A stretch of 64,000 bases of DNA from Sediminicola arcticus (GTDB taxonomy: Bacteria > Bacteroidota > Bacteroidia > Flavobacteriales > Flavobacteriaceae): positions 248,001 to 312,000 of the forward strand of contig NZ_JBEXAE010000001.1 of assembly GCF_040566695.1 (NCBI RefSeq), given 5' to 3'. Shown piece after piece: positions 8,308 through 17,787 of this stretch (its first letter is position 1; every line of letters begins with the position of its first letter). The notes beneath the pieces are model-generated. The model was not told the origin of the DNA. It ran no database searches and saw nothing but the letters and a program-made list of their open reading frames with translations. A program made the translations under genes and the position numbers.

Positions 8308-9408
8308 CTATACCTCAACCGCTTGCCAATTAAAGGCTTCAATAATCTCCTTATACATCACTTTCCCTTCTACAATATTCAACCCTTTTTGGAGAGAAAT
8401 ATCCCTTCTGCAAGCCTCTTCCCAACCTAAATTGGCCAATTTTAAGATGTAGGGCAAAGTAACATTGGTCAAGGCCATGGTTGACGTATAGGGAACTGCG
8501 CCGGGCATGTTGGCCACGCAGTAATGTACTACATCATCTATAATATATATTGGATTCTCATGGGTTGTTGGCCTGGTAGTCTCTACACATCCTCCTTGGT
8601 CTACGGCAACATCCACAATTACAGTGCCTGGACGCATTTCCTTAAGCATATCCCTAGTTATAAGGTACGGGGCCTTAGCACCTCTAAGCAGGACTCCCCC
8701 GATAATTAGATCATGATCCTTTATATGTTTTCTAATATTAAATTCGTTTGAAAATTCCGTTACCACATGGCTAGGCATTACATCATTGACATAACGCAAA
8801 CGTTTCATATTAACATCCAAAATAGTAACATGCGCTCCTAATCCGGCTGCCATTTTAGCAGCCTGTATCCCCACAACACCAGCACCAAGCACCAAAACTC
8901 TTCCCGGTGCCACTCCAGGAACTCCGCCTAGTAGCACACCACGACCTTTTTCTGGTTTCTCAAGGTATTTTGCGCCTTGTTGAATAGCCATTCTACCGGC
9001 AACTTCAGACATGGGTGTCAACAATGGTAATGTACCATCTTCATCTTCCACGGTTTCATAAGCAATGCAAATTCCCTTACGATCTATCATCGCTTGAGTA
9101 AGTTTTTCGCTGGACGCAAAGTGAAAATAGGTAAATATAACCTGCCCCTTACGAATAAGACTATACTCCTCTTTTATAGGCTCTTTAACCTTAACAATCA
9201 TATCACTCATGGCATATACCTGACCAATGGTATCCAAAACAATAGCTCCTGCATGCTGATAATCCGCATTAAAAAAACCACTTCCATCACCAGCACCTGA
9301 TTGTACATAGACTGTATGGTTGTTTTTTACCAATTCGAAAACCCCGGCTGGTGTTATTCCCACTCTGCTTTCGTTATTTTTGATTTCTTTTGGAATACCT
9401 ACTTTCAT
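8308..9408 (-). CDS. ald: Alanine dehydrogenase
   Basis: A 366-residue NAD-dependent alanine dehydrogenase (L-alanine to pyruvate + ammonia, reversible), full length for the family. The N-terminus MKVGIPKEIKNNESRVG is the classic AlaDH/PNT signature. The catalytic Lys75 (in IVKVKEP) and His96 (in FTYFHFASS) are both present. The NAD fold is marked by LGAGVVGIQAAKMA at about residues 173-186. Monocistronic, with a terminator downstream. It probably serves amino-acid catabolism and nitrogen supply, which fits its position near a lysine-type enzyme and an Lrp regulator. Confidence 0.97.
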   Translation of the reverse strand: MKVGIPKEIKNNESRVGITPAGVFELVKNNHTVYVQSGAGDGSGFFNADYQHAGAIVLDTIGQVYAMSDMIVKVKEPIKEEYSLIRKGQVIFTYFHFASSEKLTQAMIDRKGICIAYETVEDEDGTLPLLTPMSEVAGRMAIQQGAKYLEKPEKGRGVLLGGVPGVAPGRVLVLGAGVVGIQAAKMAAGLGAHVTILDVNMKRLRYVNDVMPSHVVTEFSNEFNIRKHIKDHDLIIGGVLLRGAKAPYLITRDMLKEMRPGTVIVDVAVDQGGCVETTRPTTHENPIYIIDDVVHYCVANMPGAVPYTSTMALTNVTLPYILKLANLGWEEACRRDISLQKGLNIVEGKVMYKEIIEAFNWQAVEV

Positions 9409-9540
9409 TTTTCTATTATTTTATAACAATTAGGAAAAAAATAAGCTGGTAAGTAAAGGGCTTTATTCTTTCCAATCAATTATGATTATTATACTCCCAA
9501 AAATGGAACAATTAATTAACATATAAAAAGAAAATCGATT

Positions 9541-9657
9541 AAATAAGGGGGTTGTATGCCAAATAACATAAATATATAATCATATACCCCTAAAAGATAG
9601 GGGGTGTATATTATATATATAATAAATAATTCGAATTTTATTTAAAATAAGGGGGTT
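9541..9657. repeat. AT-rich spacer with short G-run direct repeats and a hairpin
   Basis: The spacer between ald and the SemiSWEET gene (9409-9655) has no coding potential. The 13-base sequence AAATAAGGGGGTT occurs at 9541-9553 and again at 9645-9657, the second copy overlapping the SemiSWEET stop. Between them, TACCCC (9585-9590) and the G-run 9600-9604 with following TGTA can pair across TAAAAGATA. The role is unknown; it could be the 3' end of the SemiSWEET transcript or a regulatory region for ald. Confidence 0.4.
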
Positions 9658-9913
9658 ACTTGTATTTTAATTTTAATATAATAACTATAAAAACCAATAG
9701 ACCAGTCACACTATTTGCCAAGATGATTGAAAGGCTTTCAATTTGGATTCCGTAAATGAACCATAGAACTACCCCCATAAAAAAACTGAGGTACATGGTA
9801 AGCGAAATATCCTTAGTTGCTTTCTGATTCCATGCCTTATAGACTTGTGGTACAAAAGAAGTGGTGGTCAATACAGCTGCAGCCAATCCTATTATTTCAA
9901 TTTTATCGATCAT
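9656..9913 (-). CDS. SemiSWEET family sugar transporter
   Basis: An 85-residue protein with three predicted membrane helices (about 5-22, 38-57 and 62-82), the size of a bacterial SemiSWEET. TTTSFVPQVYKAW at about residues 16-28 contains the PQ-loop motif that forms the pore kink. These proteins work as homodimers and carry small sugars by facilitated diffusion. It lies between leuS and ald on the same strand, with no obvious operon partner. The substrate cannot be read from the sequence. Confidence 0.9.
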   Translation of the reverse strand: MIDKIEIIGLAAAVLTTTSFVPQVYKAWNQKATKDISLTMYLSFFMGVVLWFIYGIQIESLSIILANSVTGLLVFIVIILKLKYK

Positions 9914-10018
9914 AATATTAGTATACTTTGAATATACAAAAGAGTTTTATCCATTGGCGTTCTCCCATGGATAAAATTAATTGCACGTACAGACCAATCG
10001 CTGTCTTACAACAAGAGG

Positions 10019-12859
10019 CTACCCTACAACATTGACTATTTTTCCTGGAACTATTATTACTTTCTTAGGAGTGCGACCTTGCAGTTGTTCTTTTGTTTTT
10101 TCATGTGCCATAACGGCCAACTCAATATCGGCTGTAGACATATCTGTGGGAAGCTCCATTTTAAAACGCATCTTCCCATTGAAGGAGATTGGATATTCCT
10201 TACTGCTCTCTACCAGGTATTTTCCTTCATATATTGGAAAAGCTGTTGTTGCAATAGATACTGTATGCCCTAATTTGCTCCATAATTCTTCTGCAATGTG
10301 GGGTGCGTATGGAGAAATTAAAATGGACAAAGGTTCCAATATTGACCTACTTGTACATTTTTGGAAAGTCAACTCATTTACGCAGATCATAAAACTGGAA
10401 ACTGAAGTGTTGAAAGAGAAATTTTCAATATCCTCCTCTACTTTTTTAATGGTCTTGTGCAACGTCTTTAAACTTTCTGCTGTTGCCTCTTCTTCAGTTA
10501 CATTGAATGCTCCTTCTGCACCCGTATGGTGTAGTCGCCACATTTTTTTCAAAAAGCTATGCACCCCAGTTATACCGGCCGTATTCCAGGGCTTTGACTG
10601 TTCCAAAGGCCCTAGAAACATTTCGTACAAACGAAGGGAGTCTGCCCCATAATCTTCACATATACTATCTGGACTGATTACGTTATATTTAGATTTAGAC
10701 ATTTTTTCAACCTCTCTACCAACAATGTAGACACCGTCTTCCAAAAGAAATTTAGCGTCTTTAAAGTCGGCATAAAGCAGATTTTCCTTGAACTTTATCA
10801 AATCTAATTCATCTGAAGGGTTCACTAAGGAAACATCTACATGAAGTGGCTGCACCACCCTGTCACCAATTAAATTTTTTGATACCAGAGTATTCTCACC
10901 TTCAACCCTATAAACAAAGGCACTGGTGCCTGTAATCATTCCTTGGTTAATGAGTTTCTGTGCAAATTCTTCTTTGGGTACCACCCCCTTATCAAAAAGA
11001 AATTTTTGCCAAAAACGGGAATATAATAAATGTCCGGTAGCATGTTCACTTCCGCCTATATAAAGATCCACATCCTGCCAATAGTTGATGGCATCCTGTG
11101 AGAATATCTCATTTTTATTATTGGGATCCATATAACGATTAAAATAGAAAGAGCTCCCAGCCCAACCAGGCATGGTATTCAATTCTAAAGGGAACACCGT
11201 CTTATGGTCTATCATCTTATTGCTAACTACCGTATTTTCTTCTTTGTTCCATGCCCAAGTAGTAGCGTTACCCAATGGTGGTTCTCCAGTTTCTGTGGGT
11301 AGGTATTTTACAACTTCAGGTAGTTGTATGGGTAGGTGTTTTGTTTCAATCATTTGTGGCATTCCATCTACATAGTATACTGGAAATGGTTCACCCCAAT
11401 ACCGCTGACGGCTAAAAACAGCATCACGCAACCTATAATTAATCTTTCCTTTGCCCTGTCCTAACTTCTCCAATTCGTAAATGGCCAGTTTTGCCGCTTT
11501 TTTATAGGGTAAACCGTTCAAAAAATTAGAGTTTGTAATAACAGTCTTTTCCTTATCCGCAAAGGCTTCTTCAGAAATATCGACCCCTTCAAAAATATTG
11601 GGAATAGGGATATTCAAGTGTTTAGCAAAGTCATAATCACGCTGATCCCCACAAGGGACAGACATTACCGCTCCAGTTCCATAGCCTGCCAACACATAAT
11701 CCCCTATCCATATGGGAACAGGCTCTTTAGTGAATGGATGTGCTGCATAGGCTCCGGTAAAAGCCCCTGAAATAGTCTTTACATCTGCCATACGATCACG
11801 TTCCGAGCGTTTTGCAGACGCCTCCACATAGGCAGTTACTTCATCCTCTTGTTCCGGTGTAGTAATTTGAGACACCAATTCGTGCTCTGGTGCCAAGGTC
11901 ATAAAACTAGCCCCAAAAATGGTATCGGGTCTTGTCGTAAAGACCTCAATTGGAAATGACTTTTTTACGTCTCCTGAAAGAATCGTATAAAAGATAACCG
12001 AAGCTCCTTCCGAACGACCTATCCAATTGATCTGAGAATCTTTTAGAGGCTGTGGCCAATCTACTTTTTGCAAATCATCCAGCAAGCGTTGGGCATATGC
12101 AGATATCCTCATGCTCCATTGTGTCATCTTTTTACGGATCACCATGTGTCCGCCGCGTTCCGATACCCCATTAACAATTTCGTCATTTGCCAATACTGTT
12201 CCTAAGGAAGGGCACCAATTGACCTCCGTTTCCGCCAAATAGGTCAGCCTATATTGCAGTAAGATTTTTTGTTGTTCCTTTTTTGAAAAACTTTTCCATT
12301 GATCTGCCGAAAAAACAACCACATCTTCATCGCATACTGCTTTTACACCGCTATTACCCCCTTTTTCAAATAAGGCCATCAACGTGTTGATATCTTCAGC
12401 CCTATTGGTTTCCTTATTGTACCAAGAATTAAAAAGTTGAATAAAAATCCATTGGGTCCATTTGTAATAATCAGGATTAGAGGTGCGCACCTCCCTACTC
12501 CAATCGAAAGAAAACCCTATTTTATCCAATTGCTCCCTATATCTCTTAATATTGGCTGCCGTGGTAATGGCCGGATGCTGTCCTGTCTGTATAGCATATT
12601 GTTCTGCTGGCAATCCAAAAGAATCATATCCCATTGGATGCAATACATTAAAGCCCTTATGCCTTTTGTAACGGGCGTAAATATCACTGGCTATATATCC
12701 TAGCGGATGTCCTACATGTAACCCTGCGCCAGAAGGGTAAGGAAACATATCCAACACATAATATTTTGGTTTATCAGAATCATTTTTCGCTTCAAAGGTG
12801 CCTTTTTCGGCCCACTCTTTCTGCCATTTATCCTCAATCTTTCTGAAATCGTAGCTCAT
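10019..12859 (-). CDS. leuS: Leucyl-tRNA synthetase
   Basis: A 946-residue class I aminoacyl-tRNA synthetase that charges tRNA-Leu. The HIGH-type motif is HVGH at residues 48-51 within PYPSGAGLHVGHPLGY, and KMSKS is at 709-713. The editing (CP1) domain lies between them with TTRPDTIFGASF, typical of LeuRS; the anticodon-binding domain follows KMSKS. The protein is longer than the E. coli enzyme (about 860) because of insertions, as seen in Bacteroidota. A -7-like CAAAAATA lies upstream at 12917-12924 (TATTTTTG on this strand). An essential gene, read as intact. Confidence 0.98.
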   Translation of the reverse strand: MSYDFRKIEDKWQKEWAEKGTFEAKNDSDKPKYYVLDMFPYPSGAGLHVGHPLGYIASDIYARYKRHKGFNVLHPMGYDSFGLPAEQYAIQTGQHPAITTAANIKRYREQLDKIGFSFDWSREVRTSNPDYYKWTQWIFIQLFNSWYNKETNRAEDINTLMALFEKGGNSGVKAVCDEDVVVFSADQWKSFSKKEQQKILLQYRLTYLAETEVNWCPSLGTVLANDEIVNGVSERGGHMVIRKKMTQWSMRISAYAQRLLDDLQKVDWPQPLKDSQINWIGRSEGASVIFYTILSGDVKKSFPIEVFTTRPDTIFGASFMTLAPEHELVSQITTPEQEDEVTAYVEASAKRSERDRMADVKTISGAFTGAYAAHPFTKEPVPIWIGDYVLAGYGTGAVMSVPCGDQRDYDFAKHLNIPIPNIFEGVDISEEAFADKEKTVITNSNFLNGLPYKKAAKLAIYELEKLGQGKGKINYRLRDAVFSRQRYWGEPFPVYYVDGMPQMIETKHLPIQLPEVVKYLPTETGEPPLGNATTWAWNKEENTVVSNKMIDHKTVFPLELNTMPGWAGSSFYFNRYMDPNNKNEIFSQDAINYWQDVDLYIGGSEHATGHLLYSRFWQKFLFDKGVVPKEEFAQKLINQGMITGTSAFVYRVEGENTLVSKNLIGDRVVQPLHVDVSLVNPSDELDLIKFKENLLYADFKDAKFLLEDGVYIVGREVEKMSKSKYNVISPDSICEDYGADSLRLYEMFLGPLEQSKPWNTAGITGVHSFLKKMWRLHHTGAEGAFNVTEEEATAESLKTLHKTIKKVEEDIENFSFNTSVSSFMICVNELTFQKCTSRSILEPLSILISPYAPHIAEELWSKLGHTVSIATTAFPIYEGKYLVESSKEYPISFNGKMRFKMELPTDMSTADIELAVMAHEKTKEQLQGRTPKKVIIVPGKIVNVVG

Positions 12860-13075
12860 ATCAAAATATTTCTATAGTCCTGTCGTTTTAAAGTAACAAC
12901 AGTATGGTATATCGGGCAAAAATAAGTTTAATCATTGAAAGGGGAAAAGATATTATCAACTTACAAAACGGAGATCAAAATCAATTGTACGTAAACCCCG
13001 CAAAACAAATCGATATTACAAGTGGCATTAGGCTGTACTGTTTTTATGAAAAAATCTTGAGTTAAAAATTGATAA

Positions 13076-14965
13076 GTGCAAAATAATAATAACCAACGAT
13101 ACATAATCCTATTTTTAATAATGGGCTTTTTTGGCTTCCAAGTACAGGCTCAGTTGGGTTTTTGTCCAGGCACCTCTGGTGATCCTATTTTTGAGGAAGA
13201 TTTTGGAACCGGAACCACCAATGGCCCACAATTACCAGCAGGCACCACTACCTATACTTTTACAACATCCACACCTGCAGATGGGTTTTACACGGTTTCT
13301 AGTAGGACAGATTTTTATGCAAGTTGGCACAACACCCAAGACCATACCCCCAATGACACTGACGGAAAAGCGTTTATTGTAAATGCGGACTTTACAGCAG
13401 GCACATTTTACGAAAGAAGAGTGGATGTGCTATGCGAAAGCACCACCTATGAATTTTCCGCTTGGTTATTGAGTCTTATGCCCTTATCTGGTTGTGATAA
13501 TGCAAGCATCCCAGTAAATGTGGGTTTTGAAATTACAGATTTACAAGGTAATATATTAAATTCTGGAAATACGGGCGACATCAACGGAACCACTTCACCC
13601 CAATGGAACCAATACGGCTTGGTTTTCCAAACACCTCCCGGGGAAACATCTGTGATTCTTAAAATGATCAATAATTCGCCTGGAGGCTGCGGTAATGATC
13701 TTGCTATCGACGATATTTCGTTTCGGACTTGTGGAGATTTAGTTGAGATTACAGATTTGATGGATGAAACCGAAATTTCCGTTTGTGAGGCAGATGCACC
13801 CGTAACCATTTCTGAGCTGACCGCTACACCCGATTTTTCAGTATACAGCACCCATGCTTTCCAATGGCAGTCCTCCACCTCTAGCAGCAATTGGACAGAT
13901 ATTCCCAATGCAACAAATCCAACCTATACTCCAGGACCTATTTCCAGCTCCACCTTTTTTCGGGTAAAAGTTGCGGAAGATCCCATCAACCTCAGCAGTC
14001 CTCTTTGTAGTTCCGTTTCAGAAGTGTTTAGCGTACTAGTGGTCAATACGCCAGCCGCACCAACCAGAAATAGAGACGTACTGGCTTGCGCTAACGAGCC
14101 TACTCCTTTAGAGGTTAGCACGCTATTTGGCATTAAGGTAAATTGGTACGATGCCCCTTCAGGAGGGAATCTACTCCTAGCGGATAGTCGAACCTACCAA
14201 CCTACGACAAATGGCACCTACTATGCCGAAGCAGAAACCAGCGTAGCGGGGTGCATTTCTGATACGAGAACTGCGGTGTCCATTTCCTTTTACCAATTAC
14301 CAGAAGTAGAAGATGAATCTATTCCCTTTTGTGAAGATTCTCAGACCATCTTATATGCCAATTATATGGGTACAGACACGGTGACCTATGAATGGAACAC
14401 TGGGGAGACCACATCCCAAATTATAGCCAATACTCCAGGCATCTATATCGTAGGGGTTACCAACCCCGATGGATGCACAAACATTAAAACCATTACTTTA
14501 GAGCAAATAGACGCCCCTATCATTTCCAATATTACCTCAGATGAGTATTCTATTTTGATCACCACTACTTTTAATGGGGATTTTGAATACTCCATTAATG
14601 GAACATATTATCAAGACAATCCTGAATTTGAAAATATACAAGGAGGACGGTATACCATCTATGTAAGGGAAAAAAATGGCTGTGGGGAAGTTTCAATGCA
14701 ATATACCCATTTTGTAATCCCAAAATTCTTTACCCCAAATGGAGACCCTTTTAACAATACCTTTGATCTTATCGGCATAGAAAATTACGGTTCATCCGAG
14801 GTCAACATTTTTGACCGCTATGGGAAACTTATAAAAAATTCTAGAAATTCTGCATTCTCTTGGGACGGCACTTTTAATAGTAGGGATTTGCCCTCAGGAG
14901 ATTATTGGTATTTCATACAGATTGAGGAGACTACTTTTAAGGGACATTTTTCCTTAAAACGATAG
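13076..14965 (+). CDS. Secreted protein with T9SS type B (gliding-associated) C-terminal sorting domain
   Basis: A 629-residue secreted protein. The N-terminus has a signal peptide (hydrophobic stretch at about 10-22, cleavage after VQAQ). The middle contains Ig/PKD-like beta-sandwich modules rich in Thr, Ser and Asn, starting with a CFG-type ligand-binding-like region (about 25-220). The last 80 residues (550-629), from KFFTPNGDPFNNTFDL to GHFSLKR, are the gliding-motility-associated type B sorting domain that sends cargo through the type IX system. The start is GTG at 13076: the codon before it is TAA, and the next ATG would cut the signal peptide. Probably an adhesin or surface polymer-binding protein; the ligand is unknown. 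Confidence 0.88.
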   Translation: MQNNNNQRYIILFLIMGFFGFQVQAQLGFCPGTSGDPIFEEDFGTGTTNGPQLPAGTTTYTFTTSTPADGFYTVSSRTDFYASWHNTQDHTPNDTDGKAFIVNADFTAGTFYERRVDVLCESTTYEFSAWLLSLMPLSGCDNASIPVNVGFEITDLQGNILNSGNTGDINGTTSPQWNQYGLVFQTPPGETSVILKMINNSPGGCGNDLAIDDISFRTCGDLVEITDLMDETEISVCEADAPVTISELTATPDFSVYSTHAFQWQSSTSSSNWTDIPNATNPTYTPGPISSSTFFRVKVAEDPINLSSPLCSSVSEVFSVLVVNTPAAPTRNRDVLACANEPTPLEVSTLFGIKVNWYDAPSGGNLLLADSRTYQPTTNGTYYAEAETSVAGCISDTRTAVSISFYQLPEVEDESIPFCEDSQTILYANYMGTDTVTYEWNTGETTSQIIANTPGIYIVGVTNPDGCTNIKTITLEQIDAPIISNITSDEYSILITTTFNGDFEYSINGTYYQDNPEFENIQGGRYTIYVREKNGCGEVSMQYTHFVIPKFFTPNGDPFNNTFDLIGIENYGSSEVNIFDRYGKLIKNSRNSAFSWDGTFNSRDLPSGDYWYFIQIEETTFKGHFSLKR

Positions 14966-15072
14966 CACCTTATTCACCTTCTTTAATTCCATTTACTAAA
15001 TTACCCCTGAAAAAAAAATGGGTCATTCCATATCCAATTTACTTTATTACTTTTACGTCATGATTTTTGGCT

Positions 15073-15951
15073 ATGAGCAAATCTTTTGAACGCTATCAAA
15101 AAAGAAAACTGATCTCCTCCTATTTCTCAGTGGTACTTAGTATAGGCCTTGTGCTTTTTTTATTGGGTATTTTGGGCCTTTTGGTATTGAATACTAAAAA
15201 AATGGGGGATCATTTCAAAGAACAGATATCCATTTCTGTCTTTTTAAAAGACAGCGCTAAACCTGTAGAGGTTGACCAATTACAAAAAAGTTTGGCTTTG
15301 GCCGAATATACACGGTCTGCAACCTATGTTTCCAAAGAGGAAGCGGCGGAGCAGCACAGTGAGGAGATTGGTGAGAATTTTATTGAATTTTTAGGATATA
15401 ATCCTTTAAAAAACTCCATTGATGTAAAGCTGAAGGCAGATTTTGTATCCTCAGAACAAATAGCGGATATTGCTTCCAACTTGGCATCCAAGGGATATGT
15501 GGAAGAGGTCAGCTATGACCAACCTTTAATAACCTTATTGAATGAAAACGTAAAACGCATAAGTTTTTGGATTTTAGTGGCTAGTGCCATTTTTACCTTT
15601 ATTGCTGTATTACTCATAAACAGTTCTATCCGTTTATCCATTTACTCTAAAAGATTTATAATTAAAACCATGCAAATGGTGGGCGCCACAAAAAAATTTA
15701 TTCGACGTCCCTTTATTTATACCAATATTAAATTAGGCATGTTAGGAGCATTGCTGGCTCTAGTAGCCTTGGGTGGTACCTTATATTATGTAAACGATCA
15801 ATTTCCCGAGCTGAATCTTATGGAAGATCCTATGGTCTTGGGCTTCCTTTTTATAGGAGTTTTTGTTTTAGGCGTGTTCATATCTGTATTCAGTACCTTT
15901 TTTGCCACACAGCGTTTTCTAAATCTTAGGACAGACGATTTATATTATTAA
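15073..15951 (+). CDS. ftsX: Cell division protein FtsX
   Basis: A 292-residue FtsX-like permease. The cytoplasmic N-terminus (MSKSFERYQKRKL) is followed by a first membrane helix (about 17-40), an extracytoplasmic domain (about 45-160) and three more helices (about 170-190, 220-240 and 262-285), the four-helix FtsX topology. With FtsE it forms the ABC-type complex that activates cell-wall hydrolases at the septum; ftsE is not in this window. ATG at 15073 is chosen over the in-frame TTG at 15067. It heads a tight chain with DUF3098, uppP and truB, an arrangement common in flavobacteria. Confidence 0.93.
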   Translation: MSKSFERYQKRKLISSYFSVVLSIGLVLFLLGILGLLVLNTKKMGDHFKEQISISVFLKDSAKPVEVDQLQKSLALAEYTRSATYVSKEEAAEQHSEEIGENFIEFLGYNPLKNSIDVKLKADFVSSEQIADIASNLASKGYVEEVSYDQPLITLLNENVKRISFWILVASAIFTFIAVLLINSSIRLSIYSKRFIIKTMQMVGATKKFIRRPFIYTNIKLGMLGALLALVALGGTLYYVNDQFPELNLMEDPMVLGFLFIGVFVLGVFISVFSTFFATQRFLNLRTDDLYY

Positions 15952-15960
15952 ATTTGCAAC

Positions 15961-16224
15961 ATGAAGAAAAACAACACAAATCAGAATCAAGGTCCGAAAC
16001 CTGAATTTATCTTTCAAAAAAAGAACTATCTTTTTATGTTCATCGGCTTGGCCTGTATAACGTTGGGATTTATATTAATGAGCGGAGGTGGTAGTGATGA
16101 TCCTACTGTTTTTAATCCAGAGATATATAGCTTTAGGCGAATCCGATTGGCTCCTACCTTGGTGCTTTTGGGTTTAGGAATTGAAATCTACGCCATATTA
16201 TTGAACCCGCACAAGAATAAATAA
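15961..16224 (+). CDS. DUF3098 family membrane protein
   Basis: An 87-residue protein of the Bacteroidota family DUF3098 with two predicted membrane helices (about 23-41 and 60-79). The loop between them holds SGGGSDDPTVFNPEIYSFRR, the family's conserved stretch. It starts 9 bases after ftsX and ends 3 bases before the uppP start, so it is certainly in the same operon. It may belong to the envelope or division machinery by association only; no activity is known. Confidence 0.88.
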   Translation: MKKNNTNQNQGPKPEFIFQKKNYLFMFIGLACITLGFILMSGGGSDDPTVFNPEIYSFRRIRLAPTLVLLGLGIEIYAILLNPHKNK

Positions 16225-16227
16225 CAA

Positions 16228-17013
16228 TTGGATATACTACAAGCTATTATACTTGCCATCATTGAAGGCCTTACCGAGTTTTTACCGGTGTCATCAACTG
16301 GGCATATGATTATCGTTTCTTCTTTTTTTGGAATTGCCCAGGAAGATTTCACTAAATTATTCACTATTGTCATCCAATTAGGGACCATCCTTTCTGTGGT
16401 AGTCCTTTATTTTAAAAGGTTTTTTCAAAGTTTGGATTTCTACTACAAACTATTTGTCGCCTTTATTCCGGCGGTGGTATTTGGATTGCTTTTAAGTGAT
16501 GTAATTGATTCTTTGTTAGAAAATCCATTAACGGTGGCCGTATCCTTAGTCCTTGGAGGATTTATCCTATTAAAAGTTGACGATTGGTTTGGAGACGCTA
16601 AAGAAACAGAGATCTCTTATAGTACCGCTTTTAAAATTGGCCTTTTTCAATGTCTTGCAATGATTCCGGGTGTCTCCAGAAGTGGCGCTAGTATTGTAGG
16701 TGGTATGACACAAAAGCTTTCCAGAACAGTTGCAGCAGAATTTTCTTTCTTCTTGGCGGTGCCTACCATGTTGGGCGCTACCCTAAAGAAGAGCTACGAT
16801 TATTACAATGCCGGGTTTACCCTCACCAGTGAACAGATCAATTTTTTAATCATCGGCAATGTCGTTGGATTTTTGGTGGCCCTAATCGCCATTAAAACTT
16901 TTATTGGGTATTTGAGCAAGCACGGCTTTAAAATGTTTGGTTACTACCGAATCATCGTTGGGTTCGCCATCCTGATCATACATTTCTTCATTAGACCCCT
17001 AACCGTGATCTAA
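16228..17013 (+). CDS. uppP: Undecaprenyl-diphosphatase (UppP/BacA)
   Basis: A 261-residue integral membrane phosphatase that recycles undecaprenyl diphosphate to the monophosphate for cell-wall and surface-polysaccharide synthesis. The active-site motif EGLTEFLPVSSTGH is at residues 13-26 and the second motif PGVSRSGAS at about 148-156. There are about seven to eight hydrophobic segments. The start is TTG at 16228, which gives the family N-terminus MDILQAIILAIIEG; no ATG is available. Loss or resistance phenotypes of this family involve bacitracin. The stop overlaps the truB ATG by one base. Confidence 0.96.
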   Translation: MDILQAIILAIIEGLTEFLPVSSTGHMIIVSSFFGIAQEDFTKLFTIVIQLGTILSVVVLYFKRFFQSLDFYYKLFVAFIPAVVFGLLLSDVIDSLLENPLTVAVSLVLGGFILLKVDDWFGDAKETEISYSTAFKIGLFQCLAMIPGVSRSGASIVGGMTQKLSRTVAAEFSFFLAVPTMLGATLKKSYDYYNAGFTLTSEQINFLIIGNVVGFLVALIAIKTFIGYLSKHGFKMFGYYRIIVGFAILIIHFFIRPLTVI

Positions 17014-17717
17014 TGACAAAAGAAGACTACTTGGAAGGACAACTATTGCTGATAGACAAACCACTCACCTGGACCTCTTTTCAAGCAGTAAACGCCTTAA
17101 AGTGGGCCATTCGAAGAAAATTTGAACTCAAGAAAATAAAGATTGGCCATGCTGGCACCTTAGACCCCCTTGCTACCGGTCTTCTTTTGGTCTGTACGGG
17201 AAAATTCACCAAAAGAATAAGCGAGCTACAGGGACAGGTGAAAGAATATACGGGTACCATTACATTAGGGGCCTCCACACCTTCCTATGATCTTGAAACT
17301 GAATTTGACCATACATATCCCACCAGTCATATTACCAAAGACCTAATTCATCTTACCACAGAACAGTTCGTTGGGGAAATCCAACAGTTCCCTCCGGTAT
17401 TTTCCGCACTAAAGAAAGATGGAAAAAGATTGTACGAATATGCCCGGGAAGGCAAAGATGTTGACATAAAATCGAGGACTGTAGAAATCCTTACCTTTGA
17501 AATTACAGAAATCAGCATGCCTATAATTACCTTTCGCGTAATATGCAGCAAAGGCACTTATATCAGGTCTTTGGCCAATGATTTTGGCAAGGCACTGCAT
17601 TCTGGAGGATATCTTTCTTCATTAAGAAGAACCAAAATAGGTGATTTCAACGTAGATAATGCTGTAACACCTCTTGACTTTCAGGATGCACTGCTTCCTA
17701 ATCGTTTAAATAACTAA
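17013..17717 (+). CDS. truB: tRNA pseudouridine(55) synthase
   Basis: A 234-residue TruB that forms pseudouridine 55 in the T-loop of most tRNAs. The catalytic aspartate is Asp51 in GHAGTLDPLATGLL. IDKPLTWTSF at residues 14-23 and CSKGTYIRSLANDFG near 174 are the other family motifs. It overlaps the uppP stop by one base (TAATG), and translation is probably coupled. It is shorter than E. coli TruB because it has little C-terminal extension, normal for Bacteroidota. Confidence 0.96.
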   Translation: MTKEDYLEGQLLLIDKPLTWTSFQAVNALKWAIRRKFELKKIKIGHAGTLDPLATGLLLVCTGKFTKRISELQGQVKEYTGTITLGASTPSYDLETEFDHTYPTSHITKDLIHLTTEQFVGEIQQFPPVFSALKKDGKRLYEYAREGKDVDIKSRTVEILTFEITEISMPIITFRVICSKGTYIRSLANDFGKALHSGGYLSSLRRTKIGDFNVDNAVTPLDFQDALLPNRLNN

Positions 17718-17787
17718 TGGCAAAAGGGCTTGACCCCTTTGTCAATCAATGATGTGAAATCTAAAAACAACAAGAGGTTTTAGATAT

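Noticed and set aside
9981..10652. Open frame of 223 codons on the plus strand
   Set aside because: It lies inside leuS on the other strand; its translation has no recognisable domain, while leuS has all synthetase motifs.
13447..13908. Long antisense frame within the T9SS cargo gene
   Set aside because: A shadow of a low-complexity Thr/Ser-rich gene; no start context or domain.
17721..17741. Terminator between truB and the TonB-like gene
   Set aside because: The CAAAAGGG/CCCCTTTG hairpin has a mismatch and no T-run, so it is too weak to call.
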